From Coccinella septempunctata (Eukaryota > Arthropoda > Insecta > Coleoptera > Coccinellidae): a stretch of 64,000 bases of DNA. Made by a program: the position numbers and the translations under genes. The first letter of the stretch is position 1; every line of letters starts with the position of its first letter. This document shows, one piece after another, positions 1 to 12,134 of this stretch. The notes beneath the pieces were generated by a model. That model searched no databases and had not been told where the DNA came from. It worked only from the letters and a program-made list of their open reading frames with translations. The DNA lies in contig NC_058193.1 of the NCBI RefSeq assembly GCF_907165205.1, positions 5,270,001 to 5,334,000 of the forward strand, in the 5' to 3' direction.

Positions 1-2758
1 TTCTATCAATGATAAGTATTTTATTGTGTATTTCTTCTGTATCTTATTTGTATTATGATTTCATCTAGGTAGGTACTTACTATACTATAAGTAAAAATCA
101 CAAATGAAAATTATCCAAATAATTCATCTTTTATATGGGAAATTCATGGCCCACTAACAAAAACTCATCATTATGTGATGTTTCAGTGTTTTTTGGCATT
201 TCTGAACATCCTACCTATATAATATTATACGTCATTTTAAAGGGAAAAAATAACAAAAATGAAGTAATAAAATACAGGGTGTTCCATTGAAAAAACTACA
301 GGTTTGTGTCGTATCTTCAAAATCATACCTCGAAAAAAAAAATTGAGTACGCCCCTGTATTCCACGCAGAATTCTGTATCAGACGTAGTTTTTTAGCTCA
401 GCATTATTTCTAATAATGACTTCGGAGATAAAGGAAGGGTTCGAAAAGTATCAATTTCCAAAATCGCCCTGTATATCATAAACGGAAACAGTTATGCAAA
501 ATCTGATTAGGCCAACTTGGGTTCCACAAAAAAGTAGGACAGGAACGTAAAAACCTCAAGGCTCTATCTTAAATAGCAAGCCAAAAACCTAGCTGTCTCT
601 CCCAAAATGGGATGCACTGTATGTTCAATGCTTTTATTCCCCTACTGCCAATACCAATACGGGAGAAAGTCAGCTGTGTGCTATCTTCACAACAGTTTCA
701 AAATCTATAAAACGGTACATACAAAAAAGGGTAGAATGATGAATGCAAATACTCATCGTCCGTTATGAATACTCATTATTAATCTGAAGCGGCCTGTACA
801 CAAACTGGCAAGTTTTGAAAACAATTTCGTTGAATTATTACTCCATACTTCGCCAAGACACACCTCGAATGATAATAATATGCTGAGGATCCGAATGCTC
901 ATTTGCGAAGATTGATATTAATTACAATAGCTATCAAGCTATAAATCCAAACTTAGAAACGAAGCGTTCTTTCGCTCTCTTAATTATAGTGTTAATAATT
1001 AAAATAATAAGCAGCCGTTATTACTTCAAAATTACCTAAATAAATTTCATGTAAAATTCTATACTCAATTACTGCATAATGAGACCTACAAAATTATGAT
1101 TAATTATTCTGCCTACTTAATAATACAGATCCACGATTTTCTTTTACGATGAATAATGACGCGACGATGCAGTAACAACTACCAGAAGATAATTTAAAAT
1201 GGGTTCAGCGATTTTCGATCCGATCACGGCATTCGGAATGAGATTCAGATAATGACGAATTAATTATGGAACTTTGTTATGCAGGTTGCCTTATTAATGA
1301 CTACCGATTTGTTAATTTATGAATATTGTATCTTTCGAAGCACCTGAAAACAGCGGAACAATAATCCTTTCCGAGACCCACTGAATGGATAAATTTGCTA
1401 CTCCATTATTCGTTACAGACTTTTGCATTACGGCCAATACAGGAAGCAGTCCTGCAGTCGTTATGTGTCGAAATATTTACAGGTACGTGAAGGGAATGGT
1501 AGTTTGTAGAAAAGTGAAATGACGAAATAATCCTGGGACAACCCGATTTTTGAAACCCGTAAATTCTTAGCAGCATTTGGTTGCTTGGAAAATCTTGTAT
1601 TAATTATAAGAGACCGAACATCAATGAAGAGAACACGGTGAAAGTTCCGGAAAACGAGTAGGTAGTTATTTTTAGGAGAAAATGATTTTTATGGAGGGTA
1701 GAGAGGAGGAAAACAAACTTTGAGGTGTTTTGTGAGAAAAAGTATCCGGAAAAACTTGAAATAAGCTAGGTGGCACTGGGAAGCAACAAAAATGAACCAT
1801 TGAACAACAAACATTGAACAACGCTCAGTTGATTTTACACATACATTACAGTACATGTCAAAGACGAACATGTTTAGTGATTTCAACCCAGACATTGAAT
1901 ATCTGCGTAAATGAACCCTCGTGGAAGTGGACTTTTAAATGTTTCATTTGTTGAAAGTTTTCCAAATTATAATTTTTTCCACCAAATATGAGTGAGTACA
2001 ACACTCCTTTCATTGTAATCTGTTATGATTCATCGCCTGTAATATTTTATAATTATTCGTCTTTCTCCGCAGACCCTGAGGGACTACAAGATGATAAAAA
2101 ACTCAAGGCATTCCATTGAAACCTGAAAAAGTGCCATAAAAACCAGAAATTATGCTACAAGAAATGAAAAATGTGCTACACAAAGCACAAGGATTAGAAA
2201 TGCTCAGCACAAAATTATGCGAAAATGATTCAACAAACAAATAGTCTATCCCAATGAGGAGAAAGTATACATATATAGATGACCAGATAGATGATTACAT
2301 TGCAACAGGATGTTTATTGGCATCTTAATTCAAAAATAAAGGTAATTGATCGAAAGCTTCCAATAACATAATTTTCATGGATGACAAAATTTTCAGTATT
2401 CATTGAATGTAAAGGAATTACTGATGGAGCTGACACGTACAAGAGGAGCTAACCAAATCCTTGATGTCGATTATGTCGAGTCTTCAAAAACTTACAACAT
2501 AAGTGCCGAAAGCAGAGTTGCTGACTAGAAATTAACAAACAGATTTTAAAAAAAAAATTTTCAAATTTCAAATACGCTATGTATTTTAGAATATATTTTT
2601 GGAAAACATATTGTATTTGTCCATACTTCTCATACCTTATTGGGAACTGAGTGAAATCAGAAGCACTACCCTACTTAGTAAAGTTTTGTACTTTTATAAT
2701 TTGCGCTGTTTGATTTCATATCACGTCAACACGAGGGGGTAACCACTCTGTGAAAAAT
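1..2758. other. no gene recognised; AT-rich intergenic DNA
   Basis: I see no coding region, splice-bounded exon or RNA gene here. A possible small TA-flanked repeat spans roughly 276-478: its left end reads TACAGGGTGTTCC and its right end carries the inverse of TACAGGGCG. The terminal match is short and the element is uncertain. Confidence 0.4.
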
Positions 2759-2761
2759 GTA

Positions 2762-3904
2762 CAGGGTTGGCAAATTTCGATGTTTTAGCACTACAGTTTT
2801 TAAACCAGAGGAGATAGACAAAATCTGATACCCCATTCTCGTTCTTTTTTTCTGAGAAACTAACAATAGTAGTAGTCATTTTTGGCCACTTTCTTTTGTT
2901 TTCGAGTTATAAGCAAAAAGTGGAAAAATGGCGATATCGAAATAAATTTATATCTCCGCTAATATTGAGATAGAGCTCTGAAATTGAAACATTATACAGG
3001 CACTTTTTTACGTAGAATCCAGTGGCGTGCTCGCGATTTCAGCAGGATTTTTAATTACGAAGCTATGACCCAAAGTTATGTTTTTTTGAAAGGGAACACT
3101 AGTTTTCTGTGCAATTTTTTGAAAGCTTAATTTTTACTGATTTCAAAAATATATAACATCATATGGTTTGTATCAATACAAATAATAGAAAATGGTCAAA
3201 AACCTTTTTTCTCAATATTTCTATGGTTTCAACTATTGATGAGCATAGAAAAATATAGCATCGTAAGATTACCAGTGTCTCTTTCTATAAGTCCTTTCAT
3301 TATTATGAAAATTTATGAAATATATCTTGATTCAAATTTTCTGAAAATTGGTAAAAAGCATAAAAAGAATGACATTGCCGGAAGGAGACTGCTTTTGTTA
3401 TAGGAAACTTTATTTTTCTGTGCTCGTCAAAAGTTGAAACCATAGAAATATTGGAAAAAAGTGTTTTTCACCATTTTCTATTATTTATATTGATACAAAC
3501 CATATGATGATATATATTTTTGAAATCAGTAAAAATTGAGCTTTCAAAAAATTGCACAAAAAACTAGTGTTCCCATTTAAAAAACATAACTTTGGGTCAT
3601 AGCTTCGTAATTAAAAATCCTGCTAAAAAGGCGAGCACGCCACTAGATTCTTCGTAAAAAAGTTCCTGTATAATGTTTCAATTTCAGAGCTCTATCATCA
3701 GTATTAGCGGAGATATAAATTTATTTCGATATCGCCATTTTTCCACTTTTTGCTTATAACTCGAAAACAAAAGAAAGTGGCCAAAAATGACTACTACTAT
3801 TGTAAGTTTCTCAGAAAAAGAGAACGAGAATGCGGTATCAGATTTTGTCTATCTCCTCTGGTTTAAAAGCTGTAGTACTAAAACATCGAAATTTGCCCAC
3901 CCTG
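2762..3904. mobile_element. TA-flanked foldback element (CAGGGTTGGCAAATTTCG ends), single copy A
   Basis: The left end CAGGGTTGGCAAATTTCG is answered at the right by its near-perfect reverse complement, and both ends abut a TA (2760-2761 and 3905-3906). The inverted arms run inward for about 500 bp each, so nearly the whole 1.1-kb element is one large imperfect palindrome with a short centre near 3300-3380. There is no credible transposase. TA target duplication plus long inverted arms suggests a non-autonomous element moved by a Tc1/mariner-type transposase, which is inference. Two further copies lie in the 26-34 kb duplication. Confidence 0.85.
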
Positions 3905-4345
3905 TACATTGATTTCGGAAATTCATTGCTGTATAGGGTGTTTCGGAAATTAATATGATTTCGATGATGATTTCACGATTTGGGATTATAATTTTGGACA
4001 TCAAAAGTACATCGATTTCGGAAGTGGTTATCCCTTCGCGTCAATATTTATTTGGATATAAGCACTTACACTGACTTTTTAATTGAAGATTGAAGGATCA
4101 TTTGAGAAAACCATGTGTTTATCCTGAAGCTTTGGATTTGTATAACAAGAAATGTGAATTTTTGTCTAAATCACTCCTGCAAATAACACTATCTGTAGGT
4201 AAGTGTAAATAGAGCGAAGATTTTCACGTCATTTCCTGATCTGATAGACGCTCTGAAACGTTATACACGATCATCAAATTCATAAATAACGTAATCATCA
4301 TCATTCGATATTATTTGTTACACAATATCGTTTGGAAAAAATTAA

Positions 4346-4963
4346 GAATTATCTGAAGAATCCTTCCGTGAAGAGATCGCAGTCATCAAATCCATCGCAT
4401 CTGAAAACGGGATTGATCCCCATGTTGTAGACCAGTTAAAAAAGACGTTCTTCGGACCCATATCCAACAAAGTAGCTGGTGTATTGACGCGTCATGCAGG
4501 CCTCAAGATATTTTTCAAATCAACGAACACTTTGAGCCAGATTCTGTCCCGGGACAAGACACCTATCCCTAAACGGAGGAACGGAGTATATAAGCTCAGC
4601 TGCGGGGAGATGAGCTGACCCGCTGTGTACATTGGGCGAAGTGGAAGAGCAATAGGTACAAGGGTTCGCGAACATCTACAGAGTAGTAAGTCTTCCTCTA
4701 AAAACAAGTCGGTCTTCGGGGTACACTTGAGGGAAACCAGCCATTGTTTCAGTCCTGTCGACGACACGGAGTTGCTGCACACTTGCCCATATGGGTCGAA
4801 ACAGTGCATAATGGTAGAGTTGGAAATTTTTAAACACTCGGAGAACGATAGGTTTGACACGTTAAATGCCTCTTCAATAACTTGTTTCCCCCTTTGTTTT
4901 CCTTGGTCGATATCTGACAAAATTGCTTCGGTGCATTTTACTCCTACACTCCAACACTCCTAG
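4346..4963 (+). pseudogene. Penelope-like element C-terminal GIY-YIG endonuclease remnant
   Basis: One frame reads from about 4346 through the linker typical of Penelope-like elements (IKSIASENGIDP, then FFGPISNKVAGVL and FKSTNTLSQIL) into a GIY-YIG nuclease. The motif pair is NGVYKLSCGEM and VYIGRSGRAIGTRVREHLQ, with the catalytic Arg and Glu-His in the last segment. A single in-frame TGA at 4619-4621 separates the pair. In complete elements this domain follows a telomerase-related reverse transcriptase, and none is present upstream, so the copy is 5'-truncated. A hammerhead-like motif and an AATAAA follow at 5332-5380, where the 3' end of such an element is expected. It is certainly non-functional as a protein. 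Confidence 0.8.
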
Positions 4964-5331
4964 CCTACATTCCGTGACGTCGGTTTATTTCGGTGCAGTC
5001 GATATGTTCCAGATTGGATAATTCCCACGCATGTGTTCTTCGTTAGTTCTCTGTGTCTAAATTTCTGTATTTCGACAATTTAAAACCATTTTAACCCCAA
5101 AAAATGTGCTAAAAGCTGTGCATTTTTATATCAATTAGGACATACAGTGAGTTAGTTACCTCCCATTTTCCATCCTTTTGATTTCTCTTGGTTCTGTGTG
5201 TTTATCATCGTGAAGGTCTCTCTAACTTAAAATACGAACCGGTTTTTTCATAGTGGAAGCCTTCCTCCAAAGCACGCCAGTCTTTCGATCAACAGTTGAA
5301 TCTTTTCTATTTCGATATGTATTGTTTTTAA

Positions 5332-5376
5332 ATTGTGTTCTGATGATGACCATAGGCAGAAACATGTCGACACAAT
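5332..5376 (+). ncRNA. candidate type I hammerhead ribozyme of Penelope-like element
   Basis: The motif has every conserved hammerhead piece in order. Stem I 5' strand is ATTGTGT (5332-5338). The core CTGATGA is at 5340-5346, followed by a short stem II (about 5347-5358, four pairs with one bulge). GAAA is at 5359-5362. Stem III is ACATGT, a self-complementary hexamer, and the predicted cleavage nucleotide is C5368. The stem I 3' strand ACACAAT is at 5370-5376. Stem I pairs over seven bases. Penelope-like elements are known to carry hammerheads with minimal, palindromic stem III that act best as dimers, so the location just past the GIY-YIG relic supports the call. Activity is inferred only. 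Confidence 0.7.
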
Positions 5377-5739
5377 AAAAATTGAAGTCCAAGAGCATAC
5401 TGGAATAAGAGCAGCAATTTTTATCGAACAACAATCTTTATTCCTTTTGTTTCAGATGTTAGGTAAGAAAATCCATCAAAACTCATATTTGCTTTTGATG
5501 AATTGTTTTTATAAGATTGATCTCCAAAATCTTTGTTAAAATACCCAAGTTTCAGTCAATCAATACACCATGAATCAATCAATGAAATATGTATATTATT
5601 CATAAAAAGAAACCAAGTATCTTATTCAAAAAAGGCGTCTAATCAATGCAATAATTCACGCGGTGCAGGCGCCGTGTTTTTTGAAAAAATGAGTTCTGAA
5701 GCTATTTTTCGTTGAAAAAGGAAGAGTTCTAGATTTCTT

Positions 5740-7212
5740 GATCATTTTTAGAAAGAGTTCTGCAGAGTAAAGCAGAAGCCCTGGCGGACTCGATCGAAAG
5801 AGAATCGAGAATAAATTACAGACCTGATGACGATAATGAAGATCTGAAAGAACTAGTTGACGACAACGAAGAAGAAATAGACGAAACACCAGTAGACGAC
5901 AAAATAGATGAACCAACCTCTCCATCTGAAATGAAGGAGATAATCAGAAGCTTGAAAAATAGAAAAGCTCCCGGATGATAAAATAACGAATGCTATGTTG
6001 AAGAAATTACCTAGAAAAAGTATAGCTGCTCTCATAAATATTGCAAACGGTATAATGAGGACTGAACACTATCCAAAAAAGTGGAAAACTGCAGAAGTCA
6101 TGGTATTCAACAAGCCAGGCAGAGATGAAAAATTCCCCTAAAACTACAGGCCGATAAATTTATTGTCCGCCCTAGGAAAATTAGTAGAAAGAGTAATAGC
6201 CAGGAGGCTTACAGAAGAAACTGAAATTCTGAATCTCATACCAACAGAGAAATTCGGATTCAGAAGAGATCACTCAGCAGAACAGCAATTACTGAGACTC
6301 ACAGAATACATAACAGAAGGAGTACAAAATAAACAAGCAACTGGTCTTGTACTACTAGATGTCGCCAGAGCATTCGTCAGAGTATGGCATGAAGGATTGA
6401 TTTACAAAATGAGATATGCTGGATATTGAATCAAACTGTGCAAATTGATTAGGAATTATTCGAGGAACATAAAATTCTACGTGAAAGTGGAAGGAGAAAA
6501 CTCCAAAACCATATATATGGAAGTGGGAGTGCCTTAAGGGTCAGTACTTAGTCCGTTACTGTATAACATATATATTCACGATATACCAAAATCTCCAAGG
6601 ACTATGCTGACACTATATGCCGACGACACTGGAATCGTCATGCGACATCGCAAGCCAGAAATCAAGGAAAATTACAAGAAGCTATAGATGAAATAAATGA
6701 CTGGTGTGTATATTGAGTGGAAAATAAAACTCAACAAACAAAAGAGCCACGCGATATTACTGCAGAAGAGAAAACTGAGAAGAACAACAAACCAAGAGGT
6801 AGATAGAAAAGAAATCGAGTGGAAAAACAAAGCGAAATATGTATTTAGGTATCACCCTAGACAAAGGTCTAACTTGGAGAATCCATATTAAACAAGCCGT
6901 TGACAAAACCAAGGCAGCGATGAATATGCTCTACCCGCTGATTGGTAGAAAGAACCACATGTCAAATGAGACAAAACTGAAAATAATCAAAGCCGTTGCT
7001 AGACCGCAGCTGACTTATCGATCAGGTGCTTGGGGATTCACGGCAAAGAGTCATATACAACGAATTCAGGCAACAGAAAACAAGCTACTACGATGTGCCA
7101 TAGATGCGCCTTGGTTTGTCAGGAACAAACAGATATATCGAGATTTGAACTGGGAAACCATCACCCAATTTATGAAGAGGAAAGCTGAAGTTATTCGAAC
7201 AAGCGAAGGAAC
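5740..7212 (+). pseudogene. Jockey-like LINE reverse transcriptase, 5' portion, broken
   Basis: Several frames together spell a non-LTR reverse transcriptase: the upstream region ending NRKAPG, then NYRPINLLSALGKLVERVIA, motif A as LVLLDVARAFVRVWH, motif B as GVP-stop-GSVLSPLLYN, and motif C as LYADDTGIV. The thumb follows as YLGITLDKGLTW. Stops occur after KAPG, before NYRP, inside motif B and elsewhere, and the thumb needs a frame change near 6840. The C-terminus resumes at about 9010 after a 1.8-kb insert. No apurinic endonuclease domain is visible upstream, so the copy is 5'-truncated. Family assignment rests on motif style only. Confidence 0.85.
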
Positions 7213-7309
7213 TGTAACGGGTTTGGTTCGCAAAAGGGTTTAATCTCGAGCGCCAGCTATTCTTTCAATAGGGAGAAATAGTAAACCCACCCAGGTACCT
7301 ACTAGTCGG

Positions 7310-7491
7310 TTTTTTTTTTTTGTGTAGCAGGGGGAAAATCTGCAAGACAGACGAACCAACCTCATCTCCTGAGGGGGAACAGTGTGGGGTTTCTCACTCG
7401 CCTGAGCTCGAGACCCACTAAAAACCCTCAAATGCTTCTTGAATTTTGGTTCCGGGCATTTGCCTATAAACCGTTCATCTCTTGGTCGGTA
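7310..7491 (-). mobile_element. 5'-truncated LINE copy (3' UTR plus poly-A only)
   Basis: On the minus strand this is a LINE 3' UTR (GGTTTATAGGCAAATGCCCG and onward) ending in about 12 A. It matches the 3' UTR of the split LINE at 9280-9440. A 13-bp target duplication, ACCTACTAGTCGG, flanks it at 7297-7309 and 7492-7504. It therefore arrived after the surrounding LTR-like segment. Confidence 0.8.
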
Positions 7492-8036
7492 ACCTACTAG
7501 TCGGAGACAGACTTCGGGGTTATCTAAGGTGGAAGCGATAACAAGTACTTTAATACCGAATTTTATTATAATAATCTAAATAACAGTGAACCATACAGTT
7601 ATTTCCAAGTCAAGAAATATATATGTACAGCTAATGACCAAGTTAATGAGGAAAACAGAAATGCAATAATCAACTTGTCACGGTGATCAGAAATTCAAAC
7701 TCAACAAAGTGAAATTAATGAATTAAAGAATATTCAAATTAATTATATTTAGTCAAACTATCAGGCATTAAAGAAAGAAAATCAATAGCGGTCACTTTGA
7801 TTCCTTCTAAGACAATAAAGAATGTACGGGGTTTATACAAAATTTACAGTAACCGGGTGTCTCAGAAAGATCCAAGTCTCTGTAATCGGTTAATTTAGCA
7901 ATGGGTTTGATCCCGAGCACTTTCAGTGATTTTCAGTATACAGGCCAATCAGAATTGAAACTATTCAATAAACGGAACGGGGTTGATGCAGGTGAAACAC
8001 AATGCAACAATTTACAGGATAACGGGGTAGTTAATC

Positions 8037-8325
8037 GTGGTCTCTCCGAGGCAACCTTGGGTGTACACGCCAAGCATTACCATCAGAAAAACTTCGAGAC
8101 TTCTGCCGATTGGTTTCTGTCACCAGATAGCCAGGCGATAGAAGTCTGCGGTAAACGGGAAATCTAAACGGAGCACAACAGGGGTAGGACGGGATAGGTT
8201 ACTGTGGTCTTTCCGTGGCAACCTTGGGTGTACACGCCAAGCATTACCAGTAGAAAAACTTCGAGATTTCCGTCGACTGGTCTTGGTTCACCAGAGAACC
8301 AGGCGACAGAAGTCTGCGTTAAACA
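8037..8325. repeat. two-copy tandem repeat inside LTR-like segment
   Basis: Two copies about 177 bp apart (8037-8160 and 8214-8325) share the block GCAACCTTGGGTGTACACGC and the stretch ending in AGAAGTCTGCG. Divergence is moderate. Tandem subrepeats are common in LTR U3 regions, which fits the host segment but does not prove it. Confidence 0.75.
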
Positions 8326-9005
8326 CTAACAACAAGGATTAACACAATTAAACAAATAAAATAATGCAATCACGAAGTATGCGGTATCACGAAAAGACTT
8401 ACAGTTTGTTCCGGTACGGTCACACCACCACTTAGAGAAATGAAAAGGGAAGCAAAAAAAAACTCTAATAAGAAGAAAGAATGAATCAACCAGGAATGAC
8501 TTAATCGCCAAACAGTGAATAAAATGAAGCAAGAAAGATTACTGAATAAAGAATCACGAATGAAAAAAGAATCAAGAATGAATAATGAAATGCAGAATCA
8601 AGAATCACCTTCGTCTGGTGGTATCAACTTTTCAACATGTGCACAGTCATGTGATTAAAATTGCATCCAAAATTTCGGTATTCTGGAATATTCTCTCCAG
8701 CAGAAATATTCTCGGTGGCGGTTATCTCTTTATCGGTAAAAGAAACTGTCGTTATCAGCAATCCACGTTGTTTTATGCTGAATTCGGAGTGTTTTTGTGG
8801 ACGGAAACACAACGCCGAGTGCCGAAAGACAGTTTTTCTTTGTTTTGGATTCTTACGGCGGATTAATGATGGAAATTTAAATTTTACGGAATTTGAATAA
8901 AATATTTCAGGATCTGAAAAATATTTCCCAAAATGAAACGGAATAACTGTATTGAAACTAAAATCTCCATCAGACGGTGTTGCATTGCTTCAACTGGAAA
9001 ATTCA

Positions 9006-9447
9006 GGGAAACGGATATTTAAAACGAGGTTCGATTTTTATTTAAAACAATCAAGTATCGTTACAGAACATCCAAACGAAGAACTCAGGAGACTAGTGGA
9101 CTACGATCCGGAGGAAGAATGAGAATTTACAAATGGAGACCGCGAGATCAATTGAGGAGAGATTAAAATGAGTACGGGAACTTATTTAAACTATACTAAG
9201 AAGAGATATCTGACATGGACGAACATTAAAAACCTAGCACGACAATGTGCAAGAAGAAATAAACCGATCAAGAGATATATGGTTTATAGGCAAATGCTCG
9301 GAACCAATGTAAAGCAGGTTAAGTTTAGTGGGTCGCGAACTCAGGAGAGTGAGTTCCCTAGGAATGGGTTCGTTCCTCTGGGCGAGAGATAGAGCCCCGT
9401 GTTTTCACTGTTGCGGATTCCCCCTGCTATATCAAACAAACAAAAAT
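9006..9447 (+). pseudogene. LINE C-terminus and 3' UTR (continuation of 5740-7212)
   Basis: The frame RFDFYLKQSSIVTEHPN is followed by EELRRLVDYDP and a stop, matching the usual C-terminal HPN...YDP ending of Jockey-like ORF2 proteins. The downstream 3' UTR (GGTTTATAGGCAAATGCTCG near 9280, GTGGGTCGCG near 9330, then CCCCCTGCTA) is the same family as the minus-strand tail at 7310-7491. The end is near the ACAAACAAAA run at about 9440. Confidence 0.75.
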
Positions 9448-9688
9448 TGGAGAACAGTACAGTACAGTTCAGTTTTACGCTGCAAGCGACGGACGAGTGG
9501 AAGTTGGTTTGTTAGTTATTAGTGTTAGGATAAGTATAAATAAATAATCTTAATCGGTTGGACGTTTTAATCAGTAAAGAAAATGTTACATTACGAATCC
9601 AATTTGTTTTCGAAGGTTATGATGAATATCATCAAAAATACTTGAAATCTTTCATAGAAGAAATGAAAATATTTCGAATAATTCATTA

Positions 9689-9694
9689 TTTATT
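9689..9694 (-). terminator. AATAAA poly-A signal of the CENP-S gene
   Basis: AATAAA on the minus strand lies 12 bp past the CENP-S stop codon at 9706-9708. It is the nearest consensus signal to that gene. Confidence 0.5.
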
Positions 9695-9705
9695 TTTGAT
9701 ATCAT

Positions 9706-10139
9706 TCAAGTGTTTGTCTTCCTTTTTCTTTTGACACCTACATTTGCTTCTGGTGGTTTATTCCCCTGAAGATCGTTGTGTTTGTTATCCACTAATTCTT
9801 TCTGAAACGAAGTAGGAATATTAATAAGTTGATAGTGTAGGTGTTTTGAACATACAAGGGAATCATTCCTTCTGACGAGTAATTTGACATCATCTGCATT
9901 TACTGTGGATCTTTTTGCATGTCTGAAATATATTAAGAATTAGATACTACTAAAGAGAACCTTACCTTACAGTATACGCACTTTTGAAAAGCTTCTAGAT
10001 CAGTAGCATATAAAGACAGTTTTTTCACGGCAAGTTCTGCAATGAGATCCAAGGCGTTTGCCTCATATTCTACACCCATTTCATCTCCAACTTCTCTACA
10101 AATTTTTCTGGAAGTACTATAGATGTTGTGTTTTGCATT
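9706..10139 (-). CDS. CENPS: CENP-S / MHF1-type histone-fold protein, exons 2-4
   Basis: Three minus-strand exons join with matching phases: 10139-9982 (acceptor TTTTTTTTCAG, donor GTGCGT, phase 2), 9922-9856 (intron 59 bp before it, donor GTATGT, phase 0) and 9801-9706 (intron 54 bp before it) with a TGA stop. They encode 106 residues. The protein shows the CENP-S histone fold: helix 1 around KICREVGDEMGVEY, helix 2 as ALDLIAELAVKKLSLYATDL, the family hallmark FQKHAKRSTVNADDVKLL, and a short basic tail KRKRKTNT. CENP-S pairs with CENP-X in the kinetochore CCAN and with FANCM at stalled replication forks. The first exon is missing from this block; a candidate is at 16785-16796. Family length in human is 138 residues. 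Confidence 0.85.
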
Positions 10140-10322
10140 CTGAAAAAAAATTAATTAAGTTTTTAATTTTATCAACTTCAATATATCTCCCTCAATATGC
10201 ATTTTGGGCCATGAGTTCATTCATCAAACAATACTTATTTTTCAAAGTACCATTACCTCCAGAAAGCTCGGTACAAATTGACTCACTCTGTATACAGCAC
10301 ATGAAAATTTAATTCGAATATA

Positions 10323-12132
10323 CAGGGTCTTTCACGAGGAACCTCACCCATATTTATACGGGAAACTACTGAACGTATTTTCATGAAATTCAGCACTTAT
10401 AAGTATTTCACGATGCTGATGAAACCTAAAATATTTTCAAGGCATGAGCACCTCCGGTTTTTCCGGAAATGACGTCAACTTCCGTTTTTCAAATTAGAAC
10501 ACCATTTTTTTATTGCAGAAATAGATTCCTTAGAAAATTTCAAGTTATTTTGATGTAACATTTTTCAGTTTTGGTTGGAAAATTCCCTTTGAGCGGGAAA
10601 ATTCGAAAAAAAAATCGAAAATAGAGCTCCGCTGAAACAAGAATAACTTCGAGGTTTTTGGATGGAAAATTTTCATTTTTGGGATTTTTCAAGATGTAAG
10701 ATTGATGTATCCACTTTGAAAATCGAAATCGCGATTCATGATACAGGGGGTGAAAAAATCGCTTTCAAAGTTAGGGATGACAAAATCGTGAAAAATCAAT
10801 TTTTTCAAATTAGAACCCCATTTTTTTATGGCAGATATTGGATCTACGTTAAAAAATAATGTGAGTGTATGCATCACACCCTTGCCCTAAAATGGATATT
10901 TTCTGAGTGATTCACAAAAAACTGTTTTTCGTCTTGAATTTTCAGCTATTTCTTTTCCCTTCACGCCAAAAAGATGAAACTTGCAGGAACTGTTATTTGA
11001 ACCATGCTGTAGATTTTTCACCCCTTCTTGAAACCGACTTCAAGTTACTATTAGGAGAATCATGGCAAATTCTCGCAGTTATAACTAGAGAAGATGCTCT
11101 AAGTTTTGACCGTTAATTTCTTCATTGGTAAAATTAGGCATAGTGATCGATTTTATAACTTAATACGAATTATCACCAAATTAATAGTAAACACAAAATG
11201 CTACTGAATAAAGAGGAATTTGGCAGATGTAATTAATGATATCTATCATTAAAAAAAAAGAATGTAAGACATGGTAAGTTTTTGCATATGGTTCATAAGG
11301 AATTATTTATTTATCACTGAAGAGAAAACCGATGGCCGATTAGTTGAAATAAAGAGGTTTCCGATACAAATTCGAATCAAAATTCGCCATCTATTTAGGA
11401 ACAACCTGTAACTTTTTTCTCTTGCATATTAGGGTAGTAAAATCTAAAACATGGTTTAAGTAACAGTTCCGAAAATTTCATCTTTTTGGCGTGAAGGGAA
11501 AAGAAATAGCGGAAAATTCAAGACGAAAAACAGTTTTTTGTGAATAACTCAGAAAATATCTACTTTAGGGCAAGGGTGTGATGCATACACTCACATTATT
11601 TTTTAACATAGATTCAATATCTGCCATAAAAAAATGGGGTTCTAATTTGAAAAAATTGACTTTTCACGATTTTGTCATCCCTAACTTTGAAAGCGATTTT
11701 TTCACCCCCTGTATCATGAATCGCGATTTCGATTTTCAAAGTGGATACATCAATCTTACATCTTGAAAAATCCCAAAAATGAAAATTTTCCATCCAAAAA
11801 CCTCGAAGTTATTCTTGTTTCAGCGGAGCTCTATTTTCGATTTTTTTTTCGAATTTTCCCGCTCAGAGAGAATTTTCCAACCGAAACTGAAAAATGTTAC
11901 ATCAAAATAACTTGAAATTTTCTAAGGAATCTATTTCTGCAATAAAAAAATGGTGTTCTAATTTGAAAAACGGAAGTTGACGCCATTTCCGGAAAAACCG
12001 GAGGTGCTCATGCCTTGAAAATATTTTAGATTTTATCAGCATCGTGAAATACTTATAAGTGCTGAATTTCATGAAAATACGTTCAGTAGTTTCCCGTATA
12101 AATATGGGTGAGGTTCCTCGTGAAAGACCCTG
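10323..12132. mobile_element. TA-flanked foldback element (CAGGGTCTTTCACGAGG ends)
   Basis: The left end CAGGGTCTTTCACGAGG is mirrored at the right, with TA at 10321-10322 and 12133-12134. The inverted arms pair over about 700 bp each (10323-11030 and 11428-12132). They leave a central 400-bp region (11030-11428) that is unpaired and has no convincing coding. Reading frames inside the arms are mirror images of each other and are not genes. It sits in the inferred first intron of the CENP-S gene. Confidence 0.9.
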
Positions 12133-12134
12133 TA

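Larger units (their letters stand above)
7213..9005. mobile_element. LTR-like insertion splitting the LINE
   Basis: This segment interrupts the LINE coding sequence: LINE residues stop about 7200 and resume with RFDFYLKQSSIVTEHPN after 9005. It starts TGTAACGGG, a frequent start for insect LTRs, and can be read as ending in CA, which suggests a solo LTR. I found no exact 4-6 bp target duplication (GGAAC on the left against GGGAAAC on the right), so the edges may be off by a few bases. It contains the small LINE tail at 7310-7491 and an imperfect tandem repeat at 8037-8325. No gag or pol coding is visible. Confidence 0.4.

Noticed and set aside
7213..9005. complete LTR retrotransposon
   Set aside because: No gag or pol coding and no second LTR; at most a solo LTR.
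11578..11766. 62-codon frame matching one at 10689-10877
   Set aside because: Both are mirror images within the arms of one foldback element.
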